Positions 31,211 to 40,800 of a stretch of 41,874 bases of DNA are shown piece by piece. The DNA lies in the NCBI RefSeq assembly GCF_005930475.1, contig NZ_SJEW01000044.1, forward strand, positions 1-41,874. Direction: 5' to 3'. The stretch comes from Modestobacter altitudinis. Lineage in GTDB: Bacteria > Actinomycetota > Actinomycetes > Mycobacteriales > Geodermatophilaceae. Each line of letters starts with the position of its first letter. Position 1 is the first letter of the stretch. The position numbers were made by a program, and so were the translations under genes. The notes beneath the pieces were generated by a model. That model saw only the letters and a program-made list of their open reading frames with translations. It did no database searches and was not told the origin of the DNA.

Positions 31211-32383
31211 ACCGCTTCCGAGCGCCCAAATGGGTTGGTGCCCGCCGGGCTGGCGGTCATCGCCGTCACGTACGGCCTGGCCCGGTATGGCTTCGGCCTC
31301 TTCCTGCCGCAGCTGCGCAGCGAGTTCGGCATCACGCCCGGCACCGCGGGGGGCATCGCCGCCGGCAGCTACCTCGCCTTCTGCCTGACCGCGCTGCTGG
31401 CCCAGCGCTGGGTCGGCCGGGACCGGGCCCGCGCGGCTCTGTGGCTGGCCGGGAGCACCGCTGCCGCCGGCTCCGCGGCGGTCGCGTCCGCCCCGTCGAC
31501 CGCCGTCCTCACGGTCGGGGTGCTGGTCGCCGGCAGCGGCGCGGGCGCCGCGACCCCGGCGCTGGTCGCGGCGGTGTCCGCGACGGTGCGGCCCGCCGCC
31601 GAGTCCCGTGCCCAGGCGGTGGTCAACAGCGGCACCGGAGCCGGGGTGGTCGCCGGCGGCCTGCTCGTGCTCTCGGTGCCCGGGCAGTGGCGGTGGGCCT
31701 GGGCCGGGTTCGCCGTCCTGGCGCTGGCCGCCACCCGGGCAGCCGACCGGCGCACCGCCTGGCCGTCCGCCGCCCGGCGCCGGGACGCCGCCCGGGCGCC
31801 GCTGCGCGCCCTGACCCGGCCGCTGGTCGCCGCGGTCCTCGGCGGGGCGGGCTGCGCCGGGGTGTGGACGTTCGGCCGGGACCTGCTCACCGACGACGGC
31901 GCGCTGTCCGACGGCGCCACCGGCCTGCTGTGGTGCGTGCTCGGGGCAGCCGGGCTCGCGGGCGGGCTCAGCGGCGACGTCGTCGCGCGGGTCGGGCTGC
32001 GTCGGGCGTGGGCCGGTGCCGCCACCGTCGCCGCGGCCGCCGTGCTGGTGCTCGCCGCCGCCCCCGGCAGCCCGGTCCCCGCGGGCCTCGCACTGGCCGG
32101 CTTCGGCTGCTCCTTCGTCGTGCTCAGCGGGGTGCTGCTCGCCTGGGGCGCGCACCGGCTCCCGGCCGCGGCGCCCCAGGCCGCCGCCGTCCTCTTCATC
32201 GGGCTCACCGTCGGTCAGGCGGCCGGGGCCCTCGTTCTGGGCGCGGTGGCCGACGCCACCGGCACGCCCGCGTCCTTCGTCGTGGCGGCCGGCCTGCTCG
32301 CCGCCGCTGCCACCGCGGCCGAGCCCCGGCGGGCGGCACACCATCGCCCCGTCCAGAGGCTCGCCCGAGCCTGCGAGGGGTGA
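31190..32383 (+). CDS. YbfB/YjiJ-like MFS transporter
   Basis: 397 residues if started at ATG 31190, with about 12 membrane segments. TM1 LAVIAVTYGLARYGFGLFLP and the following GITPGTAGGIAAGSY, then a VNSGTGAGVVAGG segment near residue 145, match YbfB/YjiJ-type carriers. The substrate is unknown; divergence from a TetR gene suggests an exporter induced by its cargo. The start is uncertain: ATG 31190 lies inside the operator and has no ribosome site, while GTG 31193 and TTG/GTG at 31234-31237 are alternatives; ATG 31190 gives a normal basic N-terminus. Confidence 0.85.
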   Translation: MVKRSLWTASERPNGLVPAGLAVIAVTYGLARYGFGLFLPQLRSEFGITPGTAGGIAAGSYLAFCLTALLAQRWVGRDRARAALWLAGSTAAAGSAAVASAPSTAVLTVGVLVAGSGAGAATPALVAAVSATVRPAAESRAQAVVNSGTGAGVVAGGLLVLSVPGQWRWAWAGFAVLALAATRAADRRTAWPSAARRRDAARAPLRALTRPLVAAVLGGAGCAGVWTFGRDLLTDDGALSDGATGLLWCVLGAAGLAGGLSGDVVARVGLRRAWAGAATVAAAAVLVLAAAPGSPVPAGLALAGFGCSFVVLSGVLLAWGAHRLPAAAPQAAAVLFIGLTVGQAAGALVLGAVADATGTPASFVVAAGLLAAAATAAEPRRAAHHRPVQRLARACEG

Positions 32384-32398
32384 GGGGGACGGGGTCCG

Positions 32399-33286
32399 TC
32401 AGGCCGGCAGTGAGGCCGGGAAGTCCACGCCGGTGAGCGCGGCCGACGCCGTCCACAGCTCCCGGGCCAGGGTGGCGTCGGAGGCCTCGGCGCTGCGCCC
32501 GGCCAGCGTCGGGGTGCCGCGCATCAGGGTCCCGGAGGGTCCGGCGTAGCTGCCGCCCGGGACGTCGGCGACCGCGGCGAACAGGGTCGGCAGCGCACCC
32601 TGCGCGCTGCTGACCGCGACCACCCGGTTGCCGACGGCCATCGCGGCGTCCTTGAGCCGGCTGCCCGACCCGCTCTGCAGGTTGGTCGCCGCCCAGCCGG
32701 GGTGGGCCGCCGTGGCCCGGACCGGCGAACCGGCCGCGGTCAGCCGGCGCTGCAGCTCCAGGGTGAACAGCAGGTTCGCCAGCTTCGACTGGGCGTAGGC
32801 CGCGGTCGCCGAGTACGCCCGGCGCTCCCAGTTCAGGTCGTCGAGCACGATCCGCCCTGAGGCGTGCAGTCCGGAGGAGATCGTGACCACCCGGTCGGTG
32901 ACGTGCGGCAGCAGCAGGTTGGTCAGCGCGAAGTGCCCGAGGTGGTTGGTGCCGAACTGCAGCTCGAAGCCGTCGGCGGTGCGGGCCTCGGGCACCGCCA
33001 TGATCCCGGCGTTGGCCACCAGCACGTCCAGCGCGCCGGTCCAGGCCTGCGCGAACGCGCGCACCGAGGTGAGGTCGGCGAGGTCCAGCCGGCGCACCTC
33101 CACCTGACCCGGCAGCCCGGCCGCCGCCTGCTCGCCGCGGGCGGTGTCCCGCACCGCCAGGACGACGCGCGCCCCGGCCGCGGCGAGCGCTCGGGCGGTC
33201 TCCAGCCCCAGCCCGCTGTTGCCGCCGGTCACCACCACGGTGCGGCCGGTCTGCGCGGGGATGTCGGCCGTCGTCCACGAGGTCAT
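32399..33286 (-). CDS. Short-chain dehydrogenase/reductase
   Basis: 295 residues. NAD(P)-binding TGGNSGLG near residue 20, NAG in VLVANAGIM, and the catalytic YAQSK (Tyr-x3-Lys) near 180, so a classical-type SDR related to light-dependent or retinol-dehydrogenase-like oxidoreductases (GWAATNLQ near 215). Substrate unknown. ATG 33286 lies seven bases after TACATT, one base more than the leaderless spacing. It is convergent with the MFS gene, separated by 15 bases, and divergent from the amidohydrolase gene. Confidence 0.88.
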   Translation of the reverse strand: MTSWTTADIPAQTGRTVVVTGGNSGLGLETARALAAAGARVVLAVRDTARGEQAAAGLPGQVEVRRLDLADLTSVRAFAQAWTGALDVLVANAGIMAVPEARTADGFELQFGTNHLGHFALTNLLLPHVTDRVVTISSGLHASGRIVLDDLNWERRAYSATAAYAQSKLANLLFTLELQRRLTAAGSPVRATAAHPGWAATNLQSGSGSRLKDAAMAVGNRVVAVSSAQGALPTLFAAVADVPGGSYAGPSGTLMRGTPTLAGRSAEASDATLARELWTASAALTGVDFPASLPA

Positions 33287-33326
33287 GCAGCCGAATGTAG
33301 ATCGGCCGCCGGTGCTCCCGCCGGGG

Positions 33327-33332
33327 CAGGAT
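33327..33332 (+). promoter_or_regulatory. -10 hexamer of a probable leaderless promoter
   Basis: CAGGAT, six bases, then GTG at 33339. Confidence 0.5.
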
Positions 33333-33338
33333 GACCGG

Positions 33339-34466
33339 GTGAGCGAACTGGACCCCACCCTCGCCGACCTCCCGCTGGTCGACCACCACTGCCACGGCCT
33401 GGTGCGCCGCGACCTCGACCGCGCGGAGTTCGAGGCGATGCTGACCGAGTCGGCCGGGCCCAGCACCCTGGGCGGCTCGCTGTTCGACTCCCAGATCGGC
33501 CTCGCCGTCCGCCGCTGGTGCCCGCCGGTGCTGGACCTGCCCGCGCACGCCCCGGCCGAGGACTACCTGGCCCGCCGCGCCGAGCTCGGCGCGGACGAGG
33601 TCAACCGCCGGCTGCTGGCGGCGGCCGGCACGCAGACGTTCCTCGTCGACACCGGCTACCTGCCCGAGCCGATCACCTCACCCTCCGAGCTCGCCGCGCT
33701 CACCGGCGGCCGCGCCCGGGAGGTCGTCCGGCTCGAGGCCCTCGCCGAGGAGGTGTTCGCCGGCGGCGTCGCGGCCGGGGACTTCGCGGAGGCCTTCCGC
33801 AGCCGGCTGGCCGCCCGGACCGTGGACGCCGTCGGGGTGAAGTCCGTCGCCGCGTACCGGGTCGGCCTGGCCCTGGACGGCGCCCGCCCCACCGACGCCG
33901 AGGTGACCGCGGCCGCCGACCGGCTGCTGCGCCAGGGCGGGGCGCCGCGGGTCGCCGACCCGGTGCTGCACCGGTTCCTGGTCTGGAGCGGCATCGACCG
34001 GCAGCTGCCCGTGCAGTTCCACGTCGGCTACGGCGACGCCGACGTCGACCTGCACCGCGGCGACCCGCTGCTGCTCACCGACCTGCTGCGGGCCACCGAG
34101 CCGGCCGGGGTGCCGGTGATGCTGCTGCACAACTACCCGTTCCACCGCAACGCCGGCTTCCTGGCCCAGGTGTTCGGGCACGTGTTCGTCGACGTCGGCC
34201 TGGCCACCCACAACCTCGGCCACCGCTCCGCTGCGCTGCTCCGCGAGCTGCTCGAGCTGGCACCGTTCGGCAAGGTGCTGTTCTCCTCCGACGCCTTCGG
34301 CCTGGCCGAGCTGTACCTGCTGGGCACCGTGCTGTTCCGCCGCGGCCTGGGCCGGTACCTGGCCGACGGGGTCGCCGAGGACGCCTGGGCGGCGGCCGAC
34401 GCCGCCCGGGTCGCCGCGATGATCGGTGCCGGGAACGCCGAGCGGGCCTACCAGCTGGGCACCTGA
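33339..34466 (+). CDS. FluG-like amidohydrolase (Amidohydro_2)
   Basis: 375 residues. Metal site HHCHG at 16-20 near the start (His-x-His), QFHVGYGD in the middle, LLHNYPFHRNAG and the C-terminal SSDAFG Asp fit the TIM-barrel amidohydrolase fold of the FluG N-terminal type. In fungi and plants such a domain is fused to a GS-like domain; here a separate GS-like gene lies about 6 kb upstream. It could hydrolyse gamma-glutamyl amides, but that is inference. GTG 33339 is exactly six bases after CAGGAT and has no ribosome site. The next gene starts 37 bases downstream. Confidence 0.85.
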   Translation: MSELDPTLADLPLVDHHCHGLVRRDLDRAEFEAMLTESAGPSTLGGSLFDSQIGLAVRRWCPPVLDLPAHAPAEDYLARRAELGADEVNRRLLAAAGTQTFLVDTGYLPEPITSPSELAALTGGRAREVVRLEALAEEVFAGGVAAGDFAEAFRSRLAARTVDAVGVKSVAAYRVGLALDGARPTDAEVTAAADRLLRQGGAPRVADPVLHRFLVWSGIDRQLPVQFHVGYGDADVDLHRGDPLLLTDLLRATEPAGVPVMLLHNYPFHRNAGFLAQVFGHVFVDVGLATHNLGHRSAALLRELLELAPFGKVLFSSDAFGLAELYLLGTVLFRRGLGRYLADGVAEDAWAAADAARVAAMIGAGNAERAYQLGT

Positions 34467-34503
34467 CATCGGCCCGCAACGTGGCTCCGGGAGGATCGGC
34501 GGT

Positions 34504-35754
34504 GTGACCGCCAGCGACGTCTCGTCCCCCGTACCGGTCGGCGAGCCCGACCCCGCCCTGGTGGCCTGGTACGACCAGCTGTCGGCGGCGGTGGCCGAGG
34601 AGCTGCCGGCCGCGGTCGAGCTGCGCCACCAGCTGCACGCCGACCCCCGGATCTCCGGGGACGAGCAGGACACCGCGGACGCCGTGGTGACCGCGCTCGG
34701 GCTGGGGGAGGGCCGCCGGGTCGCCGACACCGGGCGGCTGGTGCGGGCCCTGGACGGCCCCGGCCGGGCGGTCGCGCTGCGCGCGGAGCTGGACGGGCTC
34801 GGCGTCGAGGAGCGGACCGGCGTCCCGTGGACCTCCACGACCGAGGTCATGCACGCCTGCGGTCACGACGCCCACCTCGCCGGGCTGGTCGCGGTCGCCC
34901 GCGCCGTCGCCCGGGTCGGCGGGCCGGCGCCGCTGGTCCTGCTGCTGCAGCCGCGCGAGGAGCGGGCGCCCTCCGGTGCCGCCGACGTGGTGGCCGCCGG
35001 CGTCCTCGTCGAGGAGCGGGTCGACTCGGTGGTCGCCGCGCACGTGCAGCCGCAGCTGGCCGCCGGCGTCGTCAACGCCACCCCCGGGCCGGTCAACGCG
35101 GCCACCGACGAGTTCACCATCACCGTCACCGGCCACGGCGGCCACGGCGGGTACCCGCACACCACGCTGGACCCGGTGCTCGCCCTGGCCGCGATCGTGG
35201 TCAACCTGCAGCAGCTGGTCAGCCGCCGGGTCGACCCCACCGTCGGCGCGGTGCTGGCGGTCACCCAGCTCGATGCCGGGTCGTCGTTCAACGTCGTCCC
35301 GGACACCGCCTGCGCCCGCGGCGGGCTGCGGGTGATGCGCGAGGAGGACCGCGAGCTGCTGCTGCAGGCGCTCACCGACGTCGCCGAGCACACCGCCACC
35401 GCCTACGGCTGCACCGCGACGGTGCACAGCGAGAACAACGAGCCGGTGCTCGCCAACGACCCGGAGCTGGCCCGCGCGACCGTCCCGTGGCTGACCCGCA
35501 GCGAGGTGACCGTGGACGACGCCTGGCGGTCCTTCGGCGCCGACGACTTCGCGCACTTCTGCACCGGTCACCGCGGGCTGATGCTCTTCCTCGGCGTCGA
35601 CGGTGGCCCGCCGGGCGCCGACGGGCGGCGTCCCGGCCTGCACTCGCCGCGCTTCCTGCCCGGCGACGACGTGGTCGGCCAGGTCGCCGCCGCCCTGCTC
35701 GCCGGCTACCTGGCCGGTGCCGAGCTGCTCGGCCCGGTGGCGCTCCCGGCCTGA
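34504..35754 (+). CDS. M20-family amidohydrolase (N-acyl amino acid/hippurate hydrolase type)
   Basis: 416 residues. M20D features: ELRHQLHADPRISGDE near the start, metal-binding HACGHDAH near 116-124, PREE near 155, and the GHGGHGGYPHTTLDP dimerisation-domain segment. It hydrolyses amide bonds of N-acyl amino acids or similar compounds; zinc or manganese is bound by the His/Asp/Glu set. GTG 34504 follows a GGGAGG site and GAGGAT lies seven bases upstream, so either start mode is possible. Closely spaced with the FluG-like gene. Confidence 0.9.
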   Translation: MTASDVSSPVPVGEPDPALVAWYDQLSAAVAEELPAAVELRHQLHADPRISGDEQDTADAVVTALGLGEGRRVADTGRLVRALDGPGRAVALRAELDGLGVEERTGVPWTSTTEVMHACGHDAHLAGLVAVARAVARVGGPAPLVLLLQPREERAPSGAADVVAAGVLVEERVDSVVAAHVQPQLAAGVVNATPGPVNAATDEFTITVTGHGGHGGYPHTTLDPVLALAAIVVNLQQLVSRRVDPTVGAVLAVTQLDAGSSFNVVPDTACARGGLRVMREEDRELLLQALTDVAEHTATAYGCTATVHSENNEPVLANDPELARATVPWLTRSEVTVDDAWRSFGADDFAHFCTGHRGLMLFLGVDGGPPGADGRRPGLHSPRFLPGDDVVGQVAAALLAGYLAGAELLGPVALPA

Positions 35755-35802
35755 GGTGGGCGACACCACGCCCGACGGTCCGGGGCCGGCCGGACCGGCA
35801 CC

Positions 35803-35808
35803 TAGCCT
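35803..35808 (+). promoter_or_regulatory. -10 hexamer of a probable leaderless promoter
   Basis: TAGCCT, six bases, then GTG at 35815; the clearest TAnnnT example. Confidence 0.55.
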
Positions 35809-35814
35809 GACCGG

Positions 35815-37179
35815 GTGCCGGCCCACTCCCACGCTCATGGACCCGACACCGGGATCGAGGCGCAGCCGCCGGACCCGGCGGTCGTGGCCCGTCGCCGTCG
35901 CGCCGTCCGGCTGATGCTCTACGTGCTGGTGCCGATCGGGCTCGCCACCCTCGTCGGGCTGGTGGTGCTCTGGCCCGGCGGGGGGAAGACGGCCGCGCAG
36001 CAGGCGGCGGAGTCCTTCCTGCCGCCGGGGACCACCTTCCCGGAGGCGACGATCGCCTCGCTGGAGCCCTACCAGTGCGCCGAGGCCACCGGCAGCGCGC
36101 CGGCGCAGACCTGCGCCACCGCGGTGATGGTCATCGGGGACGGTGCCGGCGCCGGGGACTACGTGCAGGTCGATCTGTCCGCCGACGTCGTCGCGGAGGG
36201 CGTCGAGGTGGGCGACGAGCTGGTGCTCAACCGTGACCCCGGCGCCGACGGCGGGGACGCGGTGTACTCGTTCCAGGACTTCCCGCGGGGCACCCCGATC
36301 GTGGTGCTGGCGCTGTTCTTCACCCTGGTCGTCGGCGCGGTGGCCCGGCTGCGCGGCCTGCTCGCGCTGCTCGGCCTCGGCTTCGCGTTCGTGGTCCTGA
36401 TGGAGTTCGTGCTGCCCGCGCTGCTGGCCGGCGGGTCGCCGGTCTGGGTCAGCCTGGTCGGCTCCTCGGCGATCATGTTCGTCGTCCTGTACCTCGCGCA
36501 CGGCTTCTCCGCCCGGACGACGACCGCGCTGCTGGGCACGCTGTTCGGCCTGGGGCTGAGCGCCCTGCTGGGTGCGGTGGCGGTCGCCGCCGCTCACCTC
36601 ACCGGGTTCAACAACGAGAACACCATCCAGCTGCTGCAGTTCGACCCGACCCTGGACTTCTCCGGGCTGGTGCTCGCCGCCACGGTCGTCGCCGGGCTGG
36701 GCATCCTCAACGACGTCACCATCACCCAGGCCTCGGCGGTCTGGCAGCTGCACGAGGCCGCGCCGGCGGCCGGCTGGCGCGAGCTGTACCGCCGCGGGAT
36801 GGCCATCGGCCGGGACCACATCGCCTCGACCATCTACACCATCGTCTTCGCCTACGCCGGGGCGGCGCTGCCCCTGCTGCTGCTGTTCGAGCTGTACCAG
36901 CGGCCGTTCTGGACGGTGCTCACCGGGACCGAGGTGGGGGAGGAGGTCGTCCGCACGCTGGTGGGCGGGATCGCGCTGGTGCTGGCCGTGCCGGTGACCA
37001 CGCTGATCGGCGCGCTGGTCGCCACCGCTGCGACGGTGCGCGGCGGGCTCCCGGAGCCCGAGCCGACCGAGGAGGAGCGGGAGGCACAGCGGCGCCGGGA
37101 ACGGCTGCGCGCGCTGCGCCAGCAGGCGGCGGCGTCGGGTCCCGGCGCCGAGCCGCCGCAGCGGCGGGACCCGCGGTGA
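35815..37179 (+). CDS. YibE/F-family membrane protein
   Basis: 454 residues. His-rich N-terminus (HSHAHG), one membrane helix at about 33-52, an extracytoplasmic part to about 160, then about seven membrane helices with the family pattern LLALLGLGFAFVVLMEFVLP, NNENTIQLLQF and ILNDVTITQASAVWQLHEA. The Arg/Glu-rich C-terminus is cytoplasmic. YibE/F proteins are transport-like and of unknown substrate. GTG 35815 is exactly six bases after TAGCCT. Its stop overlaps the methyltransferase GTG (GTGA), so the two are translationally coupled. Confidence 0.9.
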   Translation: MPAHSHAHGPDTGIEAQPPDPAVVARRRRAVRLMLYVLVPIGLATLVGLVVLWPGGGKTAAQQAAESFLPPGTTFPEATIASLEPYQCAEATGSAPAQTCATAVMVIGDGAGAGDYVQVDLSADVVAEGVEVGDELVLNRDPGADGGDAVYSFQDFPRGTPIVVLALFFTLVVGAVARLRGLLALLGLGFAFVVLMEFVLPALLAGGSPVWVSLVGSSAIMFVVLYLAHGFSARTTTALLGTLFGLGLSALLGAVAVAAAHLTGFNNENTIQLLQFDPTLDFSGLVLAATVVAGLGILNDVTITQASAVWQLHEAAPAAGWRELYRRGMAIGRDHIASTIYTIVFAYAGAALPLLLLFELYQRPFWTVLTGTEVGEEVVRTLVGGIALVLAVPVTTLIGALVATAATVRGGLPEPEPTEEEREAQRRRERLRALRQQAAASGPGAEPPQRRDPR

Positions 37180-37835
37180 CCGCGCCGGGAACCGACCGGG
37201 ATGCTGCTCAGGTGACCACCGACCTGCTCGCCGCCGCGGCCGCCGCGCCGGGCTTCATGCCGCCGGACGAGGGCCGCGCGCTGTACGAGGCGGCACGCGA
37301 CGTGGCCGTCCCCGGGCCGCTGCTGGAGATCGGCAGCTGGATGGGCAAGTCGGCGCTCTACCTCGCGGCCGCGGCCCGCGAGACCGGTCGTCAGGTGGTG
37401 ACCGTCGACCACCACCGGGGCTCCGAGGAGCACCAGCCCGGCTGGGAGTACCACGACCCGTCGCTGGTCGACCCGCTCGTCGACCGGATTGACACCCTGC
37501 CGGCGTTCCGGCGGACGATCGCCGCGGCCGGCGCCGAGGACGTGGTGCTGGCCGTCGTCGCCCGGTCGGAGGTGCTCGCGCCGCTGTGGTCGACGCCGCT
37601 GGCGCTGCTGTTCCTGGACGGCAGCCACACCGAGTCCTCCGCCCGCCGCGACCAGGACGCCTGGGTCGCCAAGCTCGCCGTCGGCGGCACCCTGGCCATC
37701 CACGACGTGTTCCCCGACCCAGCCGACGGCGGCCAGGCGCCCTTCGGCGTGTACTCCCGGGTGCTGGCGTCGGGGGAGTTCACCGAGCTGCCCGGCACCG
37801 GGTCGCTGCGACTGCTGCGCCGCGCCACGCCCTGA
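37176..37835 (+). CDS. Class I SAM-dependent methyltransferase (Methyltransf_24 type)
   Basis: 219 residues. SAM-binding motif LLEIGSWMGKSALYLAAAA near residues 50-68, then TVDHHRGSEEHQPGW, and LLFLDGSHTESSARRDQD with LAIHDVFPDP in the C-terminal half, as in Methyltransf_24 proteins often found near sugar or cell-surface genes. The acceptor is unknown. The GTG overlaps the YibE/F stop (GTGA). Confidence 0.88.
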   Translation: MTAPGTDRDAAQVTTDLLAAAAAAPGFMPPDEGRALYEAARDVAVPGPLLEIGSWMGKSALYLAAAARETGRQVVTVDHHRGSEEHQPGWEYHDPSLVDPLVDRIDTLPAFRRTIAAAGAEDVVLAVVARSEVLAPLWSTPLALLFLDGSHTESSARRDQDAWVAKLAVGGTLAIHDVFPDPADGGQAPFGVYSRVLASGEFTELPGTGSLRLLRRATP

Positions 37836-37848
37836 TCCCGGCGTGGGG

Positions 37849-37854
37849 GACGAT
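37849..37854 (+). promoter_or_regulatory. -10 hexamer of a probable leaderless promoter
   Basis: GACGAT, six bases, then GTG at 37861; a longer in-frame extension upstream would run through the methyltransferase gene. Confidence 0.45.
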
Positions 37855-37860
37855 GTCGCC

Positions 37861-40800
37861 GTGCCCGTCCGCATCTGCTTGCTCGGCCCGGTCGCCGTGG
37901 TCGACGGCGACGGGCGGCAGGTCGACGTCGGCGGGCCGCGGTCCCGGGCGCTGCTGGCCCGGCTGGCCGTCGAGCCGGGCCGGGTCGTCGGCCTGGACAC
38001 CCTGATCGAGGCGGTCTGGGACGCCGATCCGCCCGCCGCCCCGGGCAACGCCGTGCAGGCGCTGGTGTCCCGGCTGCGGCGGACGCTGCCGGAGGCGCCG
38101 CTGCGCGCCCAGGCCCACGGCTACCTGCTCGACGTCCCGGCCGACGCCGTCGACGTCCACCGGTTCGAGACGCTGGTCGCCCGGGCCCGGGGTGAGCGCG
38201 AGCCCGGCCGGGTGGTCGCGCTGCTCCGGGAGGCCGAGGCGCTCTGGCGCGGCCCGGCGCTGGCCGACCTGCGCACGCTCGCGTTCACCGCGCCGTCGGC
38301 CACCCGCTGGAGCGATCTGCGGCTCACCGCGGCCGAGCTCCGGCTGGCCGCCGAGCTGGACCTCGGCCGGGCCGGGGCCGCGCTGGCCGAGCTGGAGGAC
38401 CTGGTCGCCGAGCACCCGCTGCGGGAGCCGTTCTGCCTGCTGCTGGTGCGGGCGATGGCCCGGCTCGGCCGGACGGCGGAGGCGCTGGCCGCCTACGAGC
38501 GCTGCCGGCAGCAGCTCGCCGACTCCCTCGGCCTGGACCCGACGCCGGCGTTGCAGGCCGAGCACCTGGCGGTGCTCCGGGGCGAGAGCTCCGCCCCGTC
38601 GGTGCCTCGCGACGGGACCCCGTTGCGCACTCCGCTGACCAGCTTCCGCGGCCGGGAGGACGAGCTGACCGCGGTGGCCGGGCTGCTCGACGGCGGCCGG
38701 CTGGTCACCCTGCTGGGCCCCGGCGGGGCCGGTAAGACGCGGCTGGCCCTGGAGGCGGCGCACCGCCGCCGGGACGCCGTCGCCGACGGCGTCTGGTGGG
38801 TCGAGCTCGCGCCGGTCGCCGACGCCGCGCTGCTGCCCGCGGCGGTGCTCGCCGCGGTCGGCCAGCGGGAGGGCACCTCGCTGGAGCGGGTCCCCACCCT
38901 GGTCGAGGCGAGCGCCCGGCTGCAGGAGACCTTCACCGGCCGGCGGGCGCTGCTCGTGCTGGACAACTGCGAGCACCTGGTCGGGGCGGTCGCCGAGCTC
39001 ACCGACGACCTGCTCGGGCACTGCCCCGGGTTGCAGGTGCTCGCCACCAGCCGGGAGCCGCTGGGCGTGCCGGGTGAGGCGGTGGTCCCGGTCGGGGCGC
39101 TCGCGGTGCCCGCGGACGGCGACGAGGCCGCAGCCACCGCGCCGGTGGTCCGGTTGTTCGCCGACCGGGCCGCCGCGGTCCGGCCGGACTTCGCGGTCAC
39201 CGCCGCCACGCTCCCCGCCGTCCTGGAGGTGTGCCGCCGGCTGGACGGCATGCCGCTGGCACTGGAGCTCGCCGCCGCCCGGCTGCGCTCGCTGGGCATC
39301 GGCCAGATCGCCGCCCGGCTCGACGACCGGTTCTCGCTGCTCACCGGTGGCAGCCGGGTGGCCCTGCCCCGCCACCAGACGCTGCGCGCGGTGGTCGAGT
39401 GGAGCTGGGAGGCCCTCGACGACCGCGAGCAGGCGGTCGCCCGGCGGCTGTCGGTGTTCGCCGGCGGTGCCACCCTGGACACGGTCGAGCAGGTCTGCGC
39501 CGACCCCGGCTGGAGCGCCGGTGAGGTGCTGGACGCGGTCACCGGGCTGGTCGAGAAGTCGATGCTGCTCGCGGTCGAGGACGCCGAGGGCGTGCGGTAC
39601 CTGATGCTGGAGACGATCCGGGCCTACGGCGCCGAGCAGCTCACCGCCGCGGGGGAGCGGGCCGAGGTCGAGGCGCGGCAGGCAGCCTGGTGCCTGGCCT
39701 TCGTCGACGAGCTGGACCCCCAGCTCCGCCGCGCGGGCCAGCTGGCGGCGCTGCAGCGGATGAGCGCCGAGCACGACGGGCTGCTCGCCGTCCTGCAGCG
39801 CGCGGTCGCAGCGGGGGACGGCGACGTGGCCGTCCACCTCGGCGCCCGGCTCGCCTGGTTCTGGCTGCTCACCGGGCGGCAGGTGGCCGCCGGTCGCTGG
39901 CTGCGGGAGGCGGTCGCCGTGCCGGGAGGCTCACCGGCGATGCGGGCGATGTGCTCGGCGTTCGGCGCCATGGGCCGTGCCGAGGTCAGCGACTGGCAGG
40001 CCTCGCTGCCGGCTCTCCGGGGGATCGGGGACCTCCCGCCCGAGCACACCTACCGGTCCGAGGAGCCGCTGGGGGCGCTGGCCTGGGCGATCGCCATGGT
40101 CTTCATCGGCGGGTTCCGGTCGGTGGCCGGGCTGGCACTGCTCGAGGACCACCCCGACCCGTGGGTGGTGGCCGCCGCGCACGGCATCCGGGCGCAGGTG
40201 GCGGAGAACCTCGGTGAGCTCGACCGGCTGGGGACCGGTCTGCTGCAGGCGCACGAGGAGTTCGAGCGGCTCGGCGACCGCTGGGGCCGGTCCTTCACCG
40301 CCGCCGCGCTGGGCCAGCTGAGCTCCGCCGACGGCGACGCCGCGGGCGCGGTCGCGTGGCTGACCGAGGCGATCGAGCTCTCCGAGCAGCTGGGCACCAC
40401 CGACGACACCCCGATGCTGCGGACCCGCCTGGCGCTGGCCCACGCGCTGGCCGGTGACCTCCCCCGCGCGGAGGCGGAGGTCGCCGCGGTGCTCGCCGAG
40501 CTGGGTCCGGAGGGCGGCGGCCTGCACGTGGCCATGGCCGAGACGGCGGCCGGCGGGTTCGCCCTGCTGGCCGGGCGGCTGGAGGACGCCGACCGGTGGC
40601 ACCGCCGCGCGCTGGACCGCGTCCGGGCCGCCGGCGGGGGACCGCCGCAGATCGGGGCGATGGTGCAGACCGGGGCGGCGGTCGTGCTGGCCGCCCGAGC
40701 CGAGGCCGAGGCCGCGCCCGGACTGCTCGGCGAGGCCCGCCGGCTGCTGGACGAGGCGCTGCACCAGGCGGGGGAGCTGGCCGGTGACATGCCCGTCACG

